A stretch of DNA of 64,000 bases, taken from the NCBI GenBank assembly GCA_039545315.1, contig BCIM01000002.1, positions 1,701,369 to 1,765,368 on the forward strand, written 5' to 3'. Positions 35,818 to 46,199 of this stretch are shown here, piece by piece. The notes under the pieces were generated by a model, which saw only the letters and a list, made by a program, of their open reading frames with translations, ran no database searches and was not told the DNA's origin. Both the position numbers and the translations under genes were made by a program. Source of the stretch: Kondoa malvinella. Taxonomy: Eukaryota; Basidiomycota; Agaricostilbomycetes; Agaricostilbales; Kondoaceae. Within the stretch, counting starts at the first letter, position 1. Each line of letters starts with the position of its first letter.

Positions 35818-36687
35818 TCAGAAGAAATTCAGCCTGCGCAAACCGAGGCACGGCGAGAAACCATACTTGATTACTGGACCGGGGCAACAAGTAGGTTGAC
35901 CGGGCGTGGGCTCCCAGACGGTGCCAAACCGACAACAGGCCTTTTGACCGGGCGTAGGTTCAAAGAGGTCGTAGTCGTAGCAACAGCTTGGCTCGCCATC
36001 TGGTCCAACACCTCGCTTCTCGCCTGGACCGCAGCACAGGTCCTTTCGACTTCCACGAACGACATATTTAGTTGAGGGACAGCAACTCATGCCATCCGAT
36101 GCCTTCGATGATGGCTAGATCGGCATGATGAGAAGCCTGGAATATGACAGTGAAGTTGCTAGCTCACGTCCTTATATGTTTCGCCATTACAGCACCCAAG
36201 ACCAAGGCAGCTCGTGAACACCTTATTTGCCTGGCAGCATTGATTTGAACTGATGAAGAGCTCCCCCGCGGCACAGCAAGTGTTTGTGTCCGTATTCAGA
36301 GCTAAGTGCAGTGAGCTTGAGGGAATGCTGTCTCTTGAGCAACTTACAACCAGGCGAACAACAAGCCCCTTGAGCGTCTACAGCAGAGAAGGATGAACCG
36401 TTTGTGCAGCACAGCTTTGTGGCAGAGCTGAAGGCTGATAGGGGAAGGATCAAAAAGGTCAACAATGACCAGGTGCGAGACTCACCGTACACAGGACAGC
36501 AAGTTCCAGCAGTGTCTCGAGTGTGACCATCGGGACACGGGACAGGACTAGCGCGAGGTGATAGCAGATGGAATGATCTCCGTCGTGCTTGTTGGGCAAC
36601 AACATCGGCTCTTTTGGCTTGCTTCAAAGGGTGCTCCAACGCTTGAACGCAAAGCAAGAGGGCTGCGAAGCGTAAAAAGGAAAACAT
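35818..36687 (-). CDS. Secreted protein with repeated Cys-Cys motifs
   Basis: Signal peptide MFSFLRFAALLLCVQALEHP, then four exons giving at least eleven CC pairs: TCCPVY, LCCTNG, ACCSPG, TCCAAG, QCCQAN, GCCNG, SCCPST, LCCGPG, SCCYDY, ACCRFG and TCCPGP. Spacing is mostly 12-22 residues, often with Gly or Pro after the pair. About 210 residues. No transmembrane segment other than the signal. The family is not recognised; it looks like a repeat-built, disulphide-rich extracellular or wall protein. The end is uncertain: instead of the open frame to 35818, a 60-nt intron starting after PGPVIK would end the protein at about 35797 with STLLR. Confidence 0.7.
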
Positions 36688-37311
36688 GGCGGATGAATAG
36701 GAAAGGAAATAAACACTTTGAAGGTCGGCGCATCTGAGTGAGACAGGGACCTGTCAAATCTTGGTATGTCTTGCATGGTGTGAGCATGTCTCACCCCGGT
36801 CAAACTACCGTTTGGGGGCATTTCCAGTCTGACAAGCTTGTAAGGACTAGTATTGATGATACTATCGAAGCGTATAATAGAGACGTCGAGTAGGATCGCT
36901 GGCCGAAGAAAATGACAATTCGAGATTTCCATCTGCCAGAGTGATCGAGCGTGCAGGACGATGTCTGACAGCTTATCGCGCCATCACATCGACTGCGCGG
37001 AGCGTTACAGGACGTTTTGAGGTCTATCGAGACCGCGAGCGGGAGTGCGACAAGGCCCGCGGTTTGCGATGAACCAGCAAATCCAATAAGGCCATGCTAC
37101 TGTCTGGTATCAGCAGTGTACACTGCAAGACGATTCGACTGGCAACCGCGGCGAGGCCCAAACTACTAGACGCTCGTGACTGAGTCGCTACACTGTCGCT
37201 ACGTAGCGCTCGTCCTGGGGTATCAACACATACGGGTGTCTCTGTGCCATCTCAGGATGAGGGGTATCGAGCTCAACACCAGGTGAGCGTTTGCTGAAGA
37301 GGGCCCCAGCG
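36688..37311. other. Intergenic stretch, no gene seen
   Basis: Upstream of the Cys-Cys protein gene and of the gene at 37312. Contains the divergent promoter of both. Open frames here are short and without support; no TATA box stands out. Confidence 0.4.
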
Positions 37312-38697
37312 ATGGCAGCCCCTCTGCAAGTGAGCCATTACGTCCTTTTCTCGGAAGTCTCTGCGCGTGATGGAATTCGCTGAGCATGTCGATATGCTCT
37401 CCCAGTACGCCTTGTATGAAGACTGGCACAATCTGTTCAGCGAGTCAGCTCGCCTGTGCTCGGACCCTGAATTTGGCACAAGCACTCACCTCCAGCGCTG
37501 TAAAGTCTGGTACTACTATGCTGTAGCCTGCAACGCGAAGCAAATCGTGCCGCAGCATGAAGGCAAGCCCATCATCCAACTTGCAAAATTCGAGTTGGAG
37601 AAGGCTACAGCAGTTCCAGAGCCAAACAACGCGAACAGAATCGCTCTGTTCGCTAGTCTGATTGACATCTACTCGAGCGAGACAGAAGAACAAGCACAAT
37701 GTTCGCTACGTCAGGCTATTCCCGCAGACTTTGTGAGCCTGTGCATAAGGCATGTTTCGGTGCGGTGTTGAAGTCATCACTGCAGAGATTAAAGCTTCGC
37801 GCTCTGTCTACCGACAACTTTGATCCTCGTGATTGGCCCGAATGGCTTAGCGGCTGCCCCAGCGAAGATTCGGACGAGAGCGATGTAGAGTGTGTATCCG
37901 ATGATGGAGGATATGGCTGGACGTCCGGAGATCATGATCCCGCTTTGTGTTCTTGGAGTTTGTACATCTTCCATCGTGACAGTCTCATGCTTATATCTTG
38001 CCCATCTAGATGACGCTTCCTTACGACGAGGTCAGCGAATGGCTTGTAGCTACATGGTTGATATACTGACATCCTCCATGCTAGGCCAACAAGCTCACCT
38101 GACAGAGCAACACATTGACGCTGAGGTACCGATCGGAGGTCAGTCTCACTTCATGACATTTGACACTTAATTGTGTCCACTAACATGCTCACAAGGCGTC
38201 GATTAGGTACTCGGTCACCCTCCATCGAAGTAGTACAACCTGCTATCATCGCTAAACCGAAGGCGAAGAAGCCTCGCAAGCTGGCCTACGACAAGGTCGA
38301 ACCAATGCCTCAAACCGCACGGGATTCTTGGGTGAGCTTTGCTGGAGAGGCCAGGCATATCTGATGCCGTCATAAAGGCATTGCAACGAGAAGCTGCTTC
38401 GTTAGGCATGTCTGTCAGCGAGGCCAAGGCAGTGGAAATGGCTTGCTACTATCTGAAGTTGGTATTCTGATTACAAGTCATCGACTTGACTGATGCAGTT
38501 CTGCACAGGCTCGCGCTTTATCCAGGCGTATGGTCGGAGAGTCTGATTGCTCAGCGTCGGGTACGCTTGATCTTAACCTCGCAAGAACCTCGCAAGCGCG
38601 CTTGCTGATCTGGGTCGTCTAGGCCGATCTGTTGCAAGAGAAGGTGGTGACGGATGTGTTGATTTTGCCCAACGATTATGGCGTTCCTGAAGAGTAG
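37312..38697 (+). CDS. Hypothetical multi-exon protein
   Basis: Starts MAAPLQ, then after an intron HVDMLSQYALYEDWHNLFSE, CKVWYYYAVACNAKQIVPQH and NRIALFASLIDIYSSETEEQ, a helical TPR-like region. Acidic SEDSDESDVECVSDDGGYG lies mid-way. Later exons give TRSPSIEVVQPAIIAKPKAK, QREAASLGMSVSEAKAVEMA and SLIAQRRADLLQEKVVTDVL, ending NDYGVPEE. At least seven introns. The exon order is consistent at the ends, while the join at 38010-38190 is uncertain. I do not recognise the family; TPR-like helices suggest a scaffold. Confidence 0.55.
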
Positions 38698-39341
38698 TGG
38701 ACCTACTGAAATAAACCGAAATTTCTTGTATCATACGAGTTTGCAATTAGAAAGCAATGTACACAGACCCTTTCTCAGATTTACAACGGGCAATCAAGTC
38801 AAGCCATTGTGTTGTCAGGCGATTGGTCAACGAATGAGCACTAGAGCGCGACGGGGAGAGTCATGTATATTACATTGCAAAGATGCGAGCGGGGAACCTT
38901 CCGACGCAGCATACAATATCCTGACAAACCGAGATCAGGACATGTTCTAAACGACTCCCACCGGGAAGCACCTATCACAAGCGTTGCTTTGGCCTCACGA
39001 CAGAGTCAGGAGCAGCTGGAGCTGTGTTGCCCAGATATTGCTTCTTTGGTGTATCAGGTATGACAAATTTGCTCGTGCCTAGCAGTTGCATATAAGGCGA
39101 ATGACTGACTCAGGGACTGCTGGTAGAAGAAGCGGTGAGTGATCGAGCAGGACACTGAACAGCGCGAGCATACCTGTGGTGTTGGAGATACATCACGCTG
39201 CCATGTTCCCGCCGGAGCGTTCGGCGACCCTGTCATTGCGTTCTTTTGATCCGATGCGCGCGTGACATTTTAGTCAGCCACTTGTAGAGTAGAGCCATAA
39301 AGTGCATCAAAGGTGTTCGACAGGCCAAATCTGTCGCATCA
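38698..39341. other. Stretch without a supported gene
   Basis: Short frames on both strands without family resemblance or credible splice series. Probably 3' region of the gene ending at 38697 and intergenic DNA. Confidence 0.35.
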
Positions 39342-39721
39342 TTAAGCAGTGTTTATGTACGCTGTAATTAGGAGAGCAAGCTTACGACGTGCTTTAGAGA
39401 CGGAGTCAGCTTGCGCTGTTCCAGTAGTAGCATGATAGATCAAGTAGTAGAACGCCATTAGGTGAACAAGTTCAAGCAGGTCACAGAACAGGATCATCAG
39501 GATGCATATGCGTATAGCGACTTGCAGGCCCAATGCGAAGAAGGGTAGGACCTGTCAGGGGCCGCAACAAGCTCTCCTGGCAGGAATCGGACGATTTTCA
39601 AAATTTCCGCCGCACTACTGGTTCTTGCGCAGGCCAGTCCACAGGAAGATTGTTCCATCATTGAAGTCTTAATGAGCATTTTGATGAGCAGTGTGACAAG
39701 GAGAGATTTTGCATGAGTCAA
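39342..39721 (-). CDS. Possible membrane-protein gene or remnant
   Basis: Read leftwards, an exon from about 39550 gives VLPFFALGLQVAIRICILMI, LFCDLLELVHLMAFYYLIYH and ATTGTAQADSVSKARRK. This is two adjacent hydrophobic segments of the sort seen in polytopic membrane proteins, followed by a basic end. The upstream part from 39721 (MTHAKSLLVTLLIKMLIKTS) could be a first exon joined by an intron ending in cctgacag. No family is recognised and the piece is short, so it may be a decaying gene. Confidence 0.3.
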
Positions 39722-39978
39722 AGATGCCGGCTGGCCGGATACTTATGTGATTCTTGCCTGCTCCACCTTCTAGGCCCTATTTCGATCAATTTTGCTCAAA
39801 TCGACTTGATTCTTTCTCTGGTAGGTAGCCCTAGTCTGTGTATGCAAGCACGGGTGTTCTTGACTGCATAGCGATCACATGAGGGTCGTAAAAGGCAAAT
39901 TGCTCAAATTTGGACTTTTCGTGTGCTGGAAAGACCTACATGTACGTCACGGCGCCCCACGCCTGTAGATCATCAATC

Positions 39979-40067
39979 GCCCGGCTAGCGCAATGGTAGC
40001 GGTGAGCATCCTCCGCCGCATCTTCGTCGACTAAAACTGATTACAATTTGCAGCGTCAGACTTCTAG
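39979..40067 (+). pseudogene. tRNA-Arg-like 5' half interrupted by an intron-like sequence
   Basis: gcccggc followed by tagcgcaatggtagcg (A box) and, after 52 bases, cgtcagacttctag match the 5' half of a tRNA with anticodon TCT (acceptor strand, D arm, 5' anticodon stem). The 52-base insert (40002-40053) starts gtgagc, has ctgat and ends tttgcag, i.e. it looks like a spliceosomal intron inside the D arm. No 3' half with a T arm follows. Read as a broken tRNA gene. Confidence 0.45.
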
Positions 40068-40260
40068 CGACGGACAACAAGAATTGGTCTCGCGGAACAA
40101 CGCGTTAATTACGTGACACATAGTCACGTGACTGGCTGTAGTGATCTATCCTGACCATCTTACATGCTGGCCCGGTCGTTTTTTTCCAAGAACACAGCTA
40201 CAGTGCTGTTGAATCGTTCGCCGTTTGTAAAGTGATGCCATGTCCATTATTGAGCTACTT

Positions 40261-40377
40261 GCGTCGATGAACGATGAACGATATTTTTGATTGGCATCGC
40301 TGCAAGCATAAGCGAGCAGCTTCGGTACAAGATCAAAATCCCGCCCCGGCCCAATCACCGCGCCCTCCTGGCGCACA
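40261..40377 (+). repeat. Dispersed repeat, copy C
   Basis: Nearly the same as copy B over about 100 bases (see 23221) and, like copy A, followed by a c-gcgc-ctcc-gg(c)gcgc stretch and a distant gcactgctgc word. It lies about 270 bp upstream of a tRNA-Arg-like element. Confidence 0.85.
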
Positions 40378-40647
40378 TTTCCCATGAACGAGCTATCTTC
40401 ACTGATTTGCTATTTCGGCTGCTTTCCTCCTTCTCCAATTCTGTTGTTGTCTCGCTCCCCAGATGTATCCTACCATGCGCACTGCTGCATGGTGCCATCC
40501 CTGAAGTTTGGCTAGGCCCAAATATTAAATACTTCAGAATGTATAAAATGGATTCATATTGTGCTAGTGTACGGGGGGCCAGTCATCAACTTCCAGTTAC
40601 CCTGCTGGCGCAAGTTAGTCATATTTTCCTCGTGTTACCGTCATTAC

Positions 40648-40727
40648 TTATTTCTGGACTAGTGGTAGCGCGCCAGACTTCTACATTGATCATCTGGAGG
40701 CTATAGGTTCGAGCCCTATGTGGGGTG
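40648..40727 (+). pseudogene. tRNA-Arg(TCT)-like element with degenerate 5' half
   Basis: The anticodon arm ccaga / tctgg has loop cttcta plus an 8-nt insert and reads anticodon TCT. The T arm atagg ttcgagc cctat is perfect, and the 3' acceptor is gtggggt. The 5' acceptor (ttatttc) does not pair with it, and the D stem has mismatches. A T-rich run follows at about 40738. It is probably a tRNA pseudogene or tRNA-derived short element rather than a working tRNA. Confidence 0.5.
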
Positions 40728-40994
40728 GCCTTTGTGCTCTTTTTGATTCCCGTTTCTGCCTTTTTGTGCATCGGGAACATGTTGATCTGATCATCGTCTC
40801 TGGTTTGCATTCATGGGTATAGATATTTCATTCATAATTTCAAATAGCAGGATTGCTGTTACAATGTCAATGATTCCGACCATACACGCCTGCTCCACCA
40901 CCCCATCATACCAGTTTGGTGACGACACATGAGAACAATTCTCCCTCCCACTTTCTGCAATTCAGCTATATCTAGTGTCGGGCATTGACGAGAC

Positions 40995-43900
40995 TCACTT
41001 GCTCCTCGTTGACATTCGTCTCTTTCTAGGTGTCACTTGTCTGACCAAGCACAGATCAGCAGCTGTTCGAGCCAAAATGAGCGGACTGACTCATCATCTT
41101 CTTCTTCATATGCAGAAGCAGTGTCCTCAGACTCTTCAGATTGACTCTGATCCTGGCCAAAGTTGATGGTGCGAGCAGCTCGAGGTCGGCGATTCGGCGA
41201 TTGCATATTGTTGAGGGGCGAGCGTACGTTCGGCTGATTAGACGTGCTGCGAAGCATAAGACTGAGTGACACGTAAAGACAGATGTGGTAAGAGGGACTG
41301 ACCGGCTCGAGCATGCTTGTTGACCCAAGAAACCAAAAGAAGCCTCCTCCTGAGTGGATACAGCAGCAGCAGCAGCAGCAGGAGGAACAACATCCATCGC
41401 CTCATCATGACTGTATCAATCCAGATGAACGGGGCATGAAGTCGGAAGATGCAACGAGCGTACCTGGTAGTAATGAATTCAGCCGAGATCGGGTCCGGAA
41501 CACTTGAGTAGAAAAGTAGGTCAGCGAACGTTTAGCAACCTACCGATGCCAATAGCTCACTCCAAGTCCTTGATCTCGTCGTCTAAGTCGCCATCATCGC
41601 TACTAAATGTATCATTGACTGGCTTCTTTCTTCTGGGTGCCCGCTTCTTTTTGAGTTTCGGTGCAGATTTGGTACCCACCTTAGATACGTGAACTCGAGT
41701 CGTATGATACTCAAGTTGTCCAGGACCAGCGAAGCTCTTGGTGTTCTTGCAACCTTCGACAGGGCACTTTCTTGGCCACTAACGAAAAAGTGTCAGCAAC
41801 AAGACTATGAGGTTACATCATCAAAGCACCTCAGAGTTGCTTGTGAGAAGTTGGCCGAGTGCGAGACGTGCTTCCTTGATAGGCATTTCAACAGTCGAAT
41901 GTCCTCCGTCTTCTTCCAAGCCTAGATGTAAGGTTCCATCCTCTTGTACATCGATGTCTTCCCCATCAAAAGCGAAAAGTTCTGCTGCATCGTCCTTCGA
42001 AGCATCCGCTTGGTCCTCAGGTGCAACAACATCTTGATCATTAGTTGCAGAAGTAGCTGGCGATTCTTGGACATTTGCAGCAGTCTGAGCTTGATCTTTG
42101 TCTGCAGAGACAGCTGAAGGCTCTTGAACATCTGCAGCAGTTGGATCTTTCGCTTCGGCACCAGCAGCTTGACCTTTGGCTACAGCACCAGAAAAGCTTC
42201 CCTTGATGTGGCCGTGTCTATCATAACCCAAAACGCTGGAAATTACAGTAGAGCCACCTTCCAGCTGAGAGATAGCTTCTTGTCTAGATGAAGAAGTGGT
42301 GACGGATTTATTGTTGTCTGGCGTTGGTACAGCGTTAGCCGCATCTCGCTTCTTGCCTTTCCGAGCTCTCTTCAAGGCAGCAGCGCGTCCTTTCTTCTCC
42401 TCGGCAAACCTGGATTCGAAGTCTTCAAGTAGCTAGCACAATCTTTAGCGACTGTGACGAAAGACGTGCACCTGCACGAACCTTCTTTTTACTTTCGTAG
42501 GAAACCTCTTCGGTGGTCCCAATCGCTTGCGATCGTCGCTTGACACTGGTGGATCTACTGATAGGTGCCGCGTCTGACTTTTCGAGCGCATCGTTCAGAA
42601 GATCCAACGCTGCATCGGTCTGAGTCTTGTAAGCTTGATAGGCATCGTCGCCGTTCTGAACGAGACATACTTCAGCACTAGCGCTTCAAGGATGCGAAAA
42701 GACATACCAAGACTGTCTCTCGCTCTTCTGCGGCATCTTTCTTCGTAGTCGCTGCGTGAGTCGAGGCATCGTCTTCCAGATTCTTGTTCTTCGTAGCGGC
42801 AGCAGTACTGGCATTTGCTAGTACAAGAGTGGCAGGCGCATTAAAGAGGGCTCGAGACAGCTTCTCTTGCTAAAAATAAGTCAGAAATGAGTCAGAAAGT
42901 GATCAGCAGACTCGACATGGAGAGCATACCAATTGAGCGTCACTTTGTACTTCAGCAGCCTCCCCAGTCATCAGACCCACCATGTCCTCATTACGTAGGA
43001 CTCGAGAATAATTTGTACTAGCGGTGGTGTCGGCTTCTGCGTGTCCCAAGCCCGCGCTTGCATAATCAGGACCCCGCACAACTGCCAGCTGTAGACAGGA
43101 TTAGACATCCAGAAATTTCCTCATTCGACCACTTACACGATCACCATAGCCTCTGCGAAAAGCGTGCGTACCCGTAGGCTTCAATCCCGCTTCTTGTAAA
43201 CGCAGCGCCACGCCTTCAGAGATTTTACCCGCACTCATGGGCTCGTGCTTATTCTTGATCTCCCTACCACCTGGACCAAAGGTCTGGAACCTAGTACATG
43301 CTGCATCTTAGACCGACCAACAACAGCGGAGAGTAGTGGTGACTGACAGAGGCGCTTCACCATTGCATCCATCGTCAATGACCAGCTCGCACATGTCGCC
43401 GTTCAACAACTCATCCACAGTCTGGCTAACAACATGAGCACAGCAGCATGCATCATTCGTTAAACCTCACATGGATATCTTTCAGGTAGCCTCGAGACAA
43501 CAAAAGTAGCCCTAGGAAGAAAGAAACATCGAAGATGATGTTTTGCGGTAGCTGGATGGCTTGTAGGGTGAAGACTAAGGCTTTGTAGGTATCCAATATG
43601 CCATTGTGATTCTGTGAAAGCATTAGCGCAATGTCCGACGAATTGGATGCGATGAACTCGCTTTGAGATTATTGAAAGACACTTTCGAGCTGAGACAACC
43701 CTTCTCAGGGCGGAACAACGTCAAATCCTTGCACTTGAGGAACTATTCAAGTGCTCAGATCATCAATATTCTGCGATAGATCACTTGAAGAAGAGGGTAA
43801 ATCACTTTGCCATCCTTCTTGTACTCCGGGTTACTATAACCTAGTCCACCAGCCCGAATGCCGGTAAGGTAACCGAATAAAACAGCTACTACAGACTGTA

Positions 43901-44738
43901 AAGTCGCTTGTCGAGTGTCTGGACGGCCAATAGCCTTCTGAAGGTGATGGTCGACAAAAAGCTTGACTTCATTGAAGCCGTAGAACATGGTTTCCGCAGG
44001 CGCGCGATGAAGGTGATGGACTTGCATGGCTTTGCACAAAGCATTAGCGACACTTGATCGAATACATACTGAAGACTGACTGGCTACGGTCGAATCAACC
44101 AAGACATCAAAGAAACTTTTGTCGCCAACGAAAGCACCCTTGCTGTTGCGCGCGTTCGAATCACCGACTTTCTCGCGAAGAATGGCAGTCTTGCAAGCGG
44201 TACCGTCAGGATTCTGAGCGTATTTGACGATCGCGCTTGCAAAAGCTTCTATAGCTTGAGTCAAAGTGGTCGTACGGATTTTCCCGTCAGCAGCGGCGCC
44301 CTCGCTGTGCCGCGCCTATGCGAGGTGTCAAATCCAGCTATGTTCTTCACAAAGTAATGTGCTTACGATGAAATCGGCAAAGGTAGGACCCAAGAGGAGG
44401 ATGGTCGATTTCAGGAAAGGATAGGTTTCTTCTTCCATAGCATCGATCAACGATCCTTTGCTGCGTTCCTCCTCGATGTGAAAGTCGATGTGTACTTGCC
44501 ACTTTTCGAGGATCAACTTCTCGCGCATGCGGGCAGAGAAACTCCCTTGTTTCTCGAAAGTGGCGATGGTCTGCTCAGCCTGCTCTCGAGCGTGCTGTTC
44601 TGCATCTTTATTGCTAGATATTCTTGCGACGGCTTGTTTTGCCCATCGGCTTGATGCTGTTTTACCGCTGAACAGAGTCTTGCGCTTGCTCGGATGCACC
44701 ACTGAAGGAGTCTTTGAGGCTTCCGATGGCGCAGACAT
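40995..44738 (-). CDS. Tyrosine recombinase with C2H2 zinc finger (DUF3435/Crypton-like)
   Basis: From ATG at 44738 (MSAPSEASKTPSVVHPSKRK) some 15 exons join in frame, about 950 residues. The N-terminal helical region contains SARMREKLILEKWQVHIDFH and GPTFADFIARH. The core-binding part reads NEVKLFVDHHLQKAIGRPDT. The catalytic domain shows box I LFGYLTGIRAGGLGYSNPEY (Arg), the beta-hairpin LKCKDLTLFRPEKGCLSSKV, box II THAFRRGYGDR (H-x2-R) and GLGHAEADTTASTNYSR (His, then Tyr 11 residues on). After an acidic Ala/Glu/Lys linker comes a C2H2 finger at about 41697-41775 (C-x4-C-x14-H-x4-H), then a basic tail RKKKP and RKRRMSTRSK. One intron (about 43610-43659) begins with GC. All catalytic residues are present. 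Introns suggest long residence; domesticated or still mobile cannot be told. Confidence 0.85.
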
Positions 44739-45951
44739 CTTGACGTACAAGGAGCTTAGGATCAGGAGGAAAGGTATCGAGGACAAGCTAGCACAAAGGA
44801 GCAAACAGCTCGCGAAGCCGCACAAGCCGGCCAATGGGCGATTTTTGGTAATTCAATGGGTAAAGTGATCGCGAGATGCGATTCTGAGCTTGGAGCTGGC
44901 AGTACAGGTCATATAGCTAGCAGCAGCGATGTAGCAAAGCTTTATCTAACCGGCAGACGAGTGTTTTTGCTAGCGAACGCGATGTCTGTAAGCTGGGCGG
45001 ACTTCGAGTATTCCGCATAGGCGCGAGCTGCTCCAGATATGCGAAGCCAGATATCCATATTAGTCGCACTCTTTGAAGTTGGTCGACAGTGTCAGATGAT
45101 CATGTGGCAGATTATTTACAAAACACATCCATGCGCCTTTTGACTTCGCAAGCGCCTATCATATACACATCTCATCTATGAGCCATAGCTGCACCACTGC
45201 GCTGCTCATCCTTTCATTCAGTCATTGCCATATAGAAAGCGCAGCCTTTCTCCAGCACGCTGTTGAATCAACAATCTTTTCAATTCTGGTACACCAGATT
45301 GTCCATGCATTATCCTTGGCAGACCAAGGATTTGGTCAAGCAGACCAGGGTGTGAGACGAGCGAATTGGACATCGACTGACGGCCAGCGAAATGATCGCT
45401 TCAGCCGTATTGAGCGCAATGCGATATTAAGAATACTAGAGCGCAAGTAGAGTAGGCATGATGTATTGAGCAAGCAGATGATGGTCACTTTGGACAGAGT
45501 CATCTTGGGTGAAAGCGGTAGATCAAGCGAGGAGGCAATACTGAGAAAGCAGTAAGCGAGCCAGAATGAGGGAGAGATCGAGAGGCGAGAGTGATGGCCG
45601 AGCAGGAATAGGAGCAGCAATAGTAGGTAGCGAGCAACTATTCGGAGGACGAGGGATGAGGTAGTAGGCAGCTGAGCAGGGTAAGGTTGCATGAAGTCAT
45701 GGTCATGTGTGTGACCGAAGCAGCTTGTGTACTAGCGAGCGACAAGTGAAAGACCACCGCGTCAAGGCGCAGCTGAAGGAGCGAGCGAGCTAGCTAGCGG
45801 ACCGCACCAGAAAAGGCAAACAGTAGAGCGCAGCAAGCGATGAAAGGATGAGCGAGCCTGAAGGGAAAGATGTGAATAGAGAAAGGCGAAGCGAGGCAGC
45901 GGTAAGCAGTGGGTGGCAGCAGCGAATGGGTATGGTATGCGGCGAAGGGAT
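44739..45951. other. Stretch without a supported gene
   Basis: Upstream of the recombinase gene. Purine-rich at 45400-45900 (gagcgag-type runs). Open frames on both strands look like composition artefacts. It may contain the recombinase promoter and an end of the mobile element, but no inverted or direct terminal repeat was recognised by eye. Confidence 0.3.
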
Positions 45952-46030
45952 GTCGCTTCGCGACAGGTAGCCAAAAGAAGGGCGGGCATGTCGCTCCGCG
46001 ACAGATAGCAAAGGAGAGTCGCTTCGCGAC
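45952..46030. repeat. Three short hairpin repeats
   Basis: The palindrome gtcgcttcgcgac (stem gtcgc/gcgac) occurs at 45952 and 46018, and with one change (gtcgctccgcgac) at 45990. Each is followed by agatagcaaa or aggtagccaaa. A further GC-rich palindromic stretch (gtgccgc...gcggcac) follows at 46056-46086. The arrangement points to structured DNA or RNA. Confidence 0.7.
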
Positions 46031-46107
46031 AGATAGCAAAAGAAGGCCTCCGGCTTGTGCCGCCCGGCGCTTCGCACCGTGCGGCACAAATCACACAAAT
46101 CAAGGTT

Positions 46108-46131
46108 GCCGGTTCGAGCCCGGCGTTGGGT
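46108..46131 (+). pseudogene. tRNA 3'-end fragment (T arm, acceptor strand)
   Basis: gccgg ttcgagc ccggc is a perfect T arm with B box, followed by gttgggt as a 3' acceptor strand and then a run of nine T at 46143-46151 like a Pol III terminator. Upstream 300 bases contain no A box or 5' acceptor that pairs with it. Either a fragment or the end of a tRNA whose 5' part is far off. Confidence 0.45.
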
Positions 46132-46199
46132 GACTTTTGTAATTTTTTTTTAAAACCTGCCGGATGATCTGCCCGCGCAAATCTGCTTTTTTGTACACG

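Noticed and set aside
40648..40727. Functional tRNA-Arg(UCU)
   Set aside because: The 5' acceptor strand does not pair with the 3' strand, and the D stem is mismatched.
40906..40995. Extension of the recombinase beyond 40995 by one more intron
   Set aside because: Splicing at agcaa|gtgagt would add KWEGELFSCVVTKLV and a stop at 40906. Possible, but the shorter end needs no extra intron.
41557..41559. TGA after EIKDLE as the end of the recombinase
   Set aside because: A gtgagc donor overlaps this stop, and the next exons (DVPDPISAEFITTSHDEAMD and on) continue in frame to a basic tail, so the gene is extended to 40995.
45952..46030. CRISPR-like array
   Set aside because: Only three short palindromes with unequal spacing (38 and 28 bp) and no unique spacers; the genome is eukaryotic.
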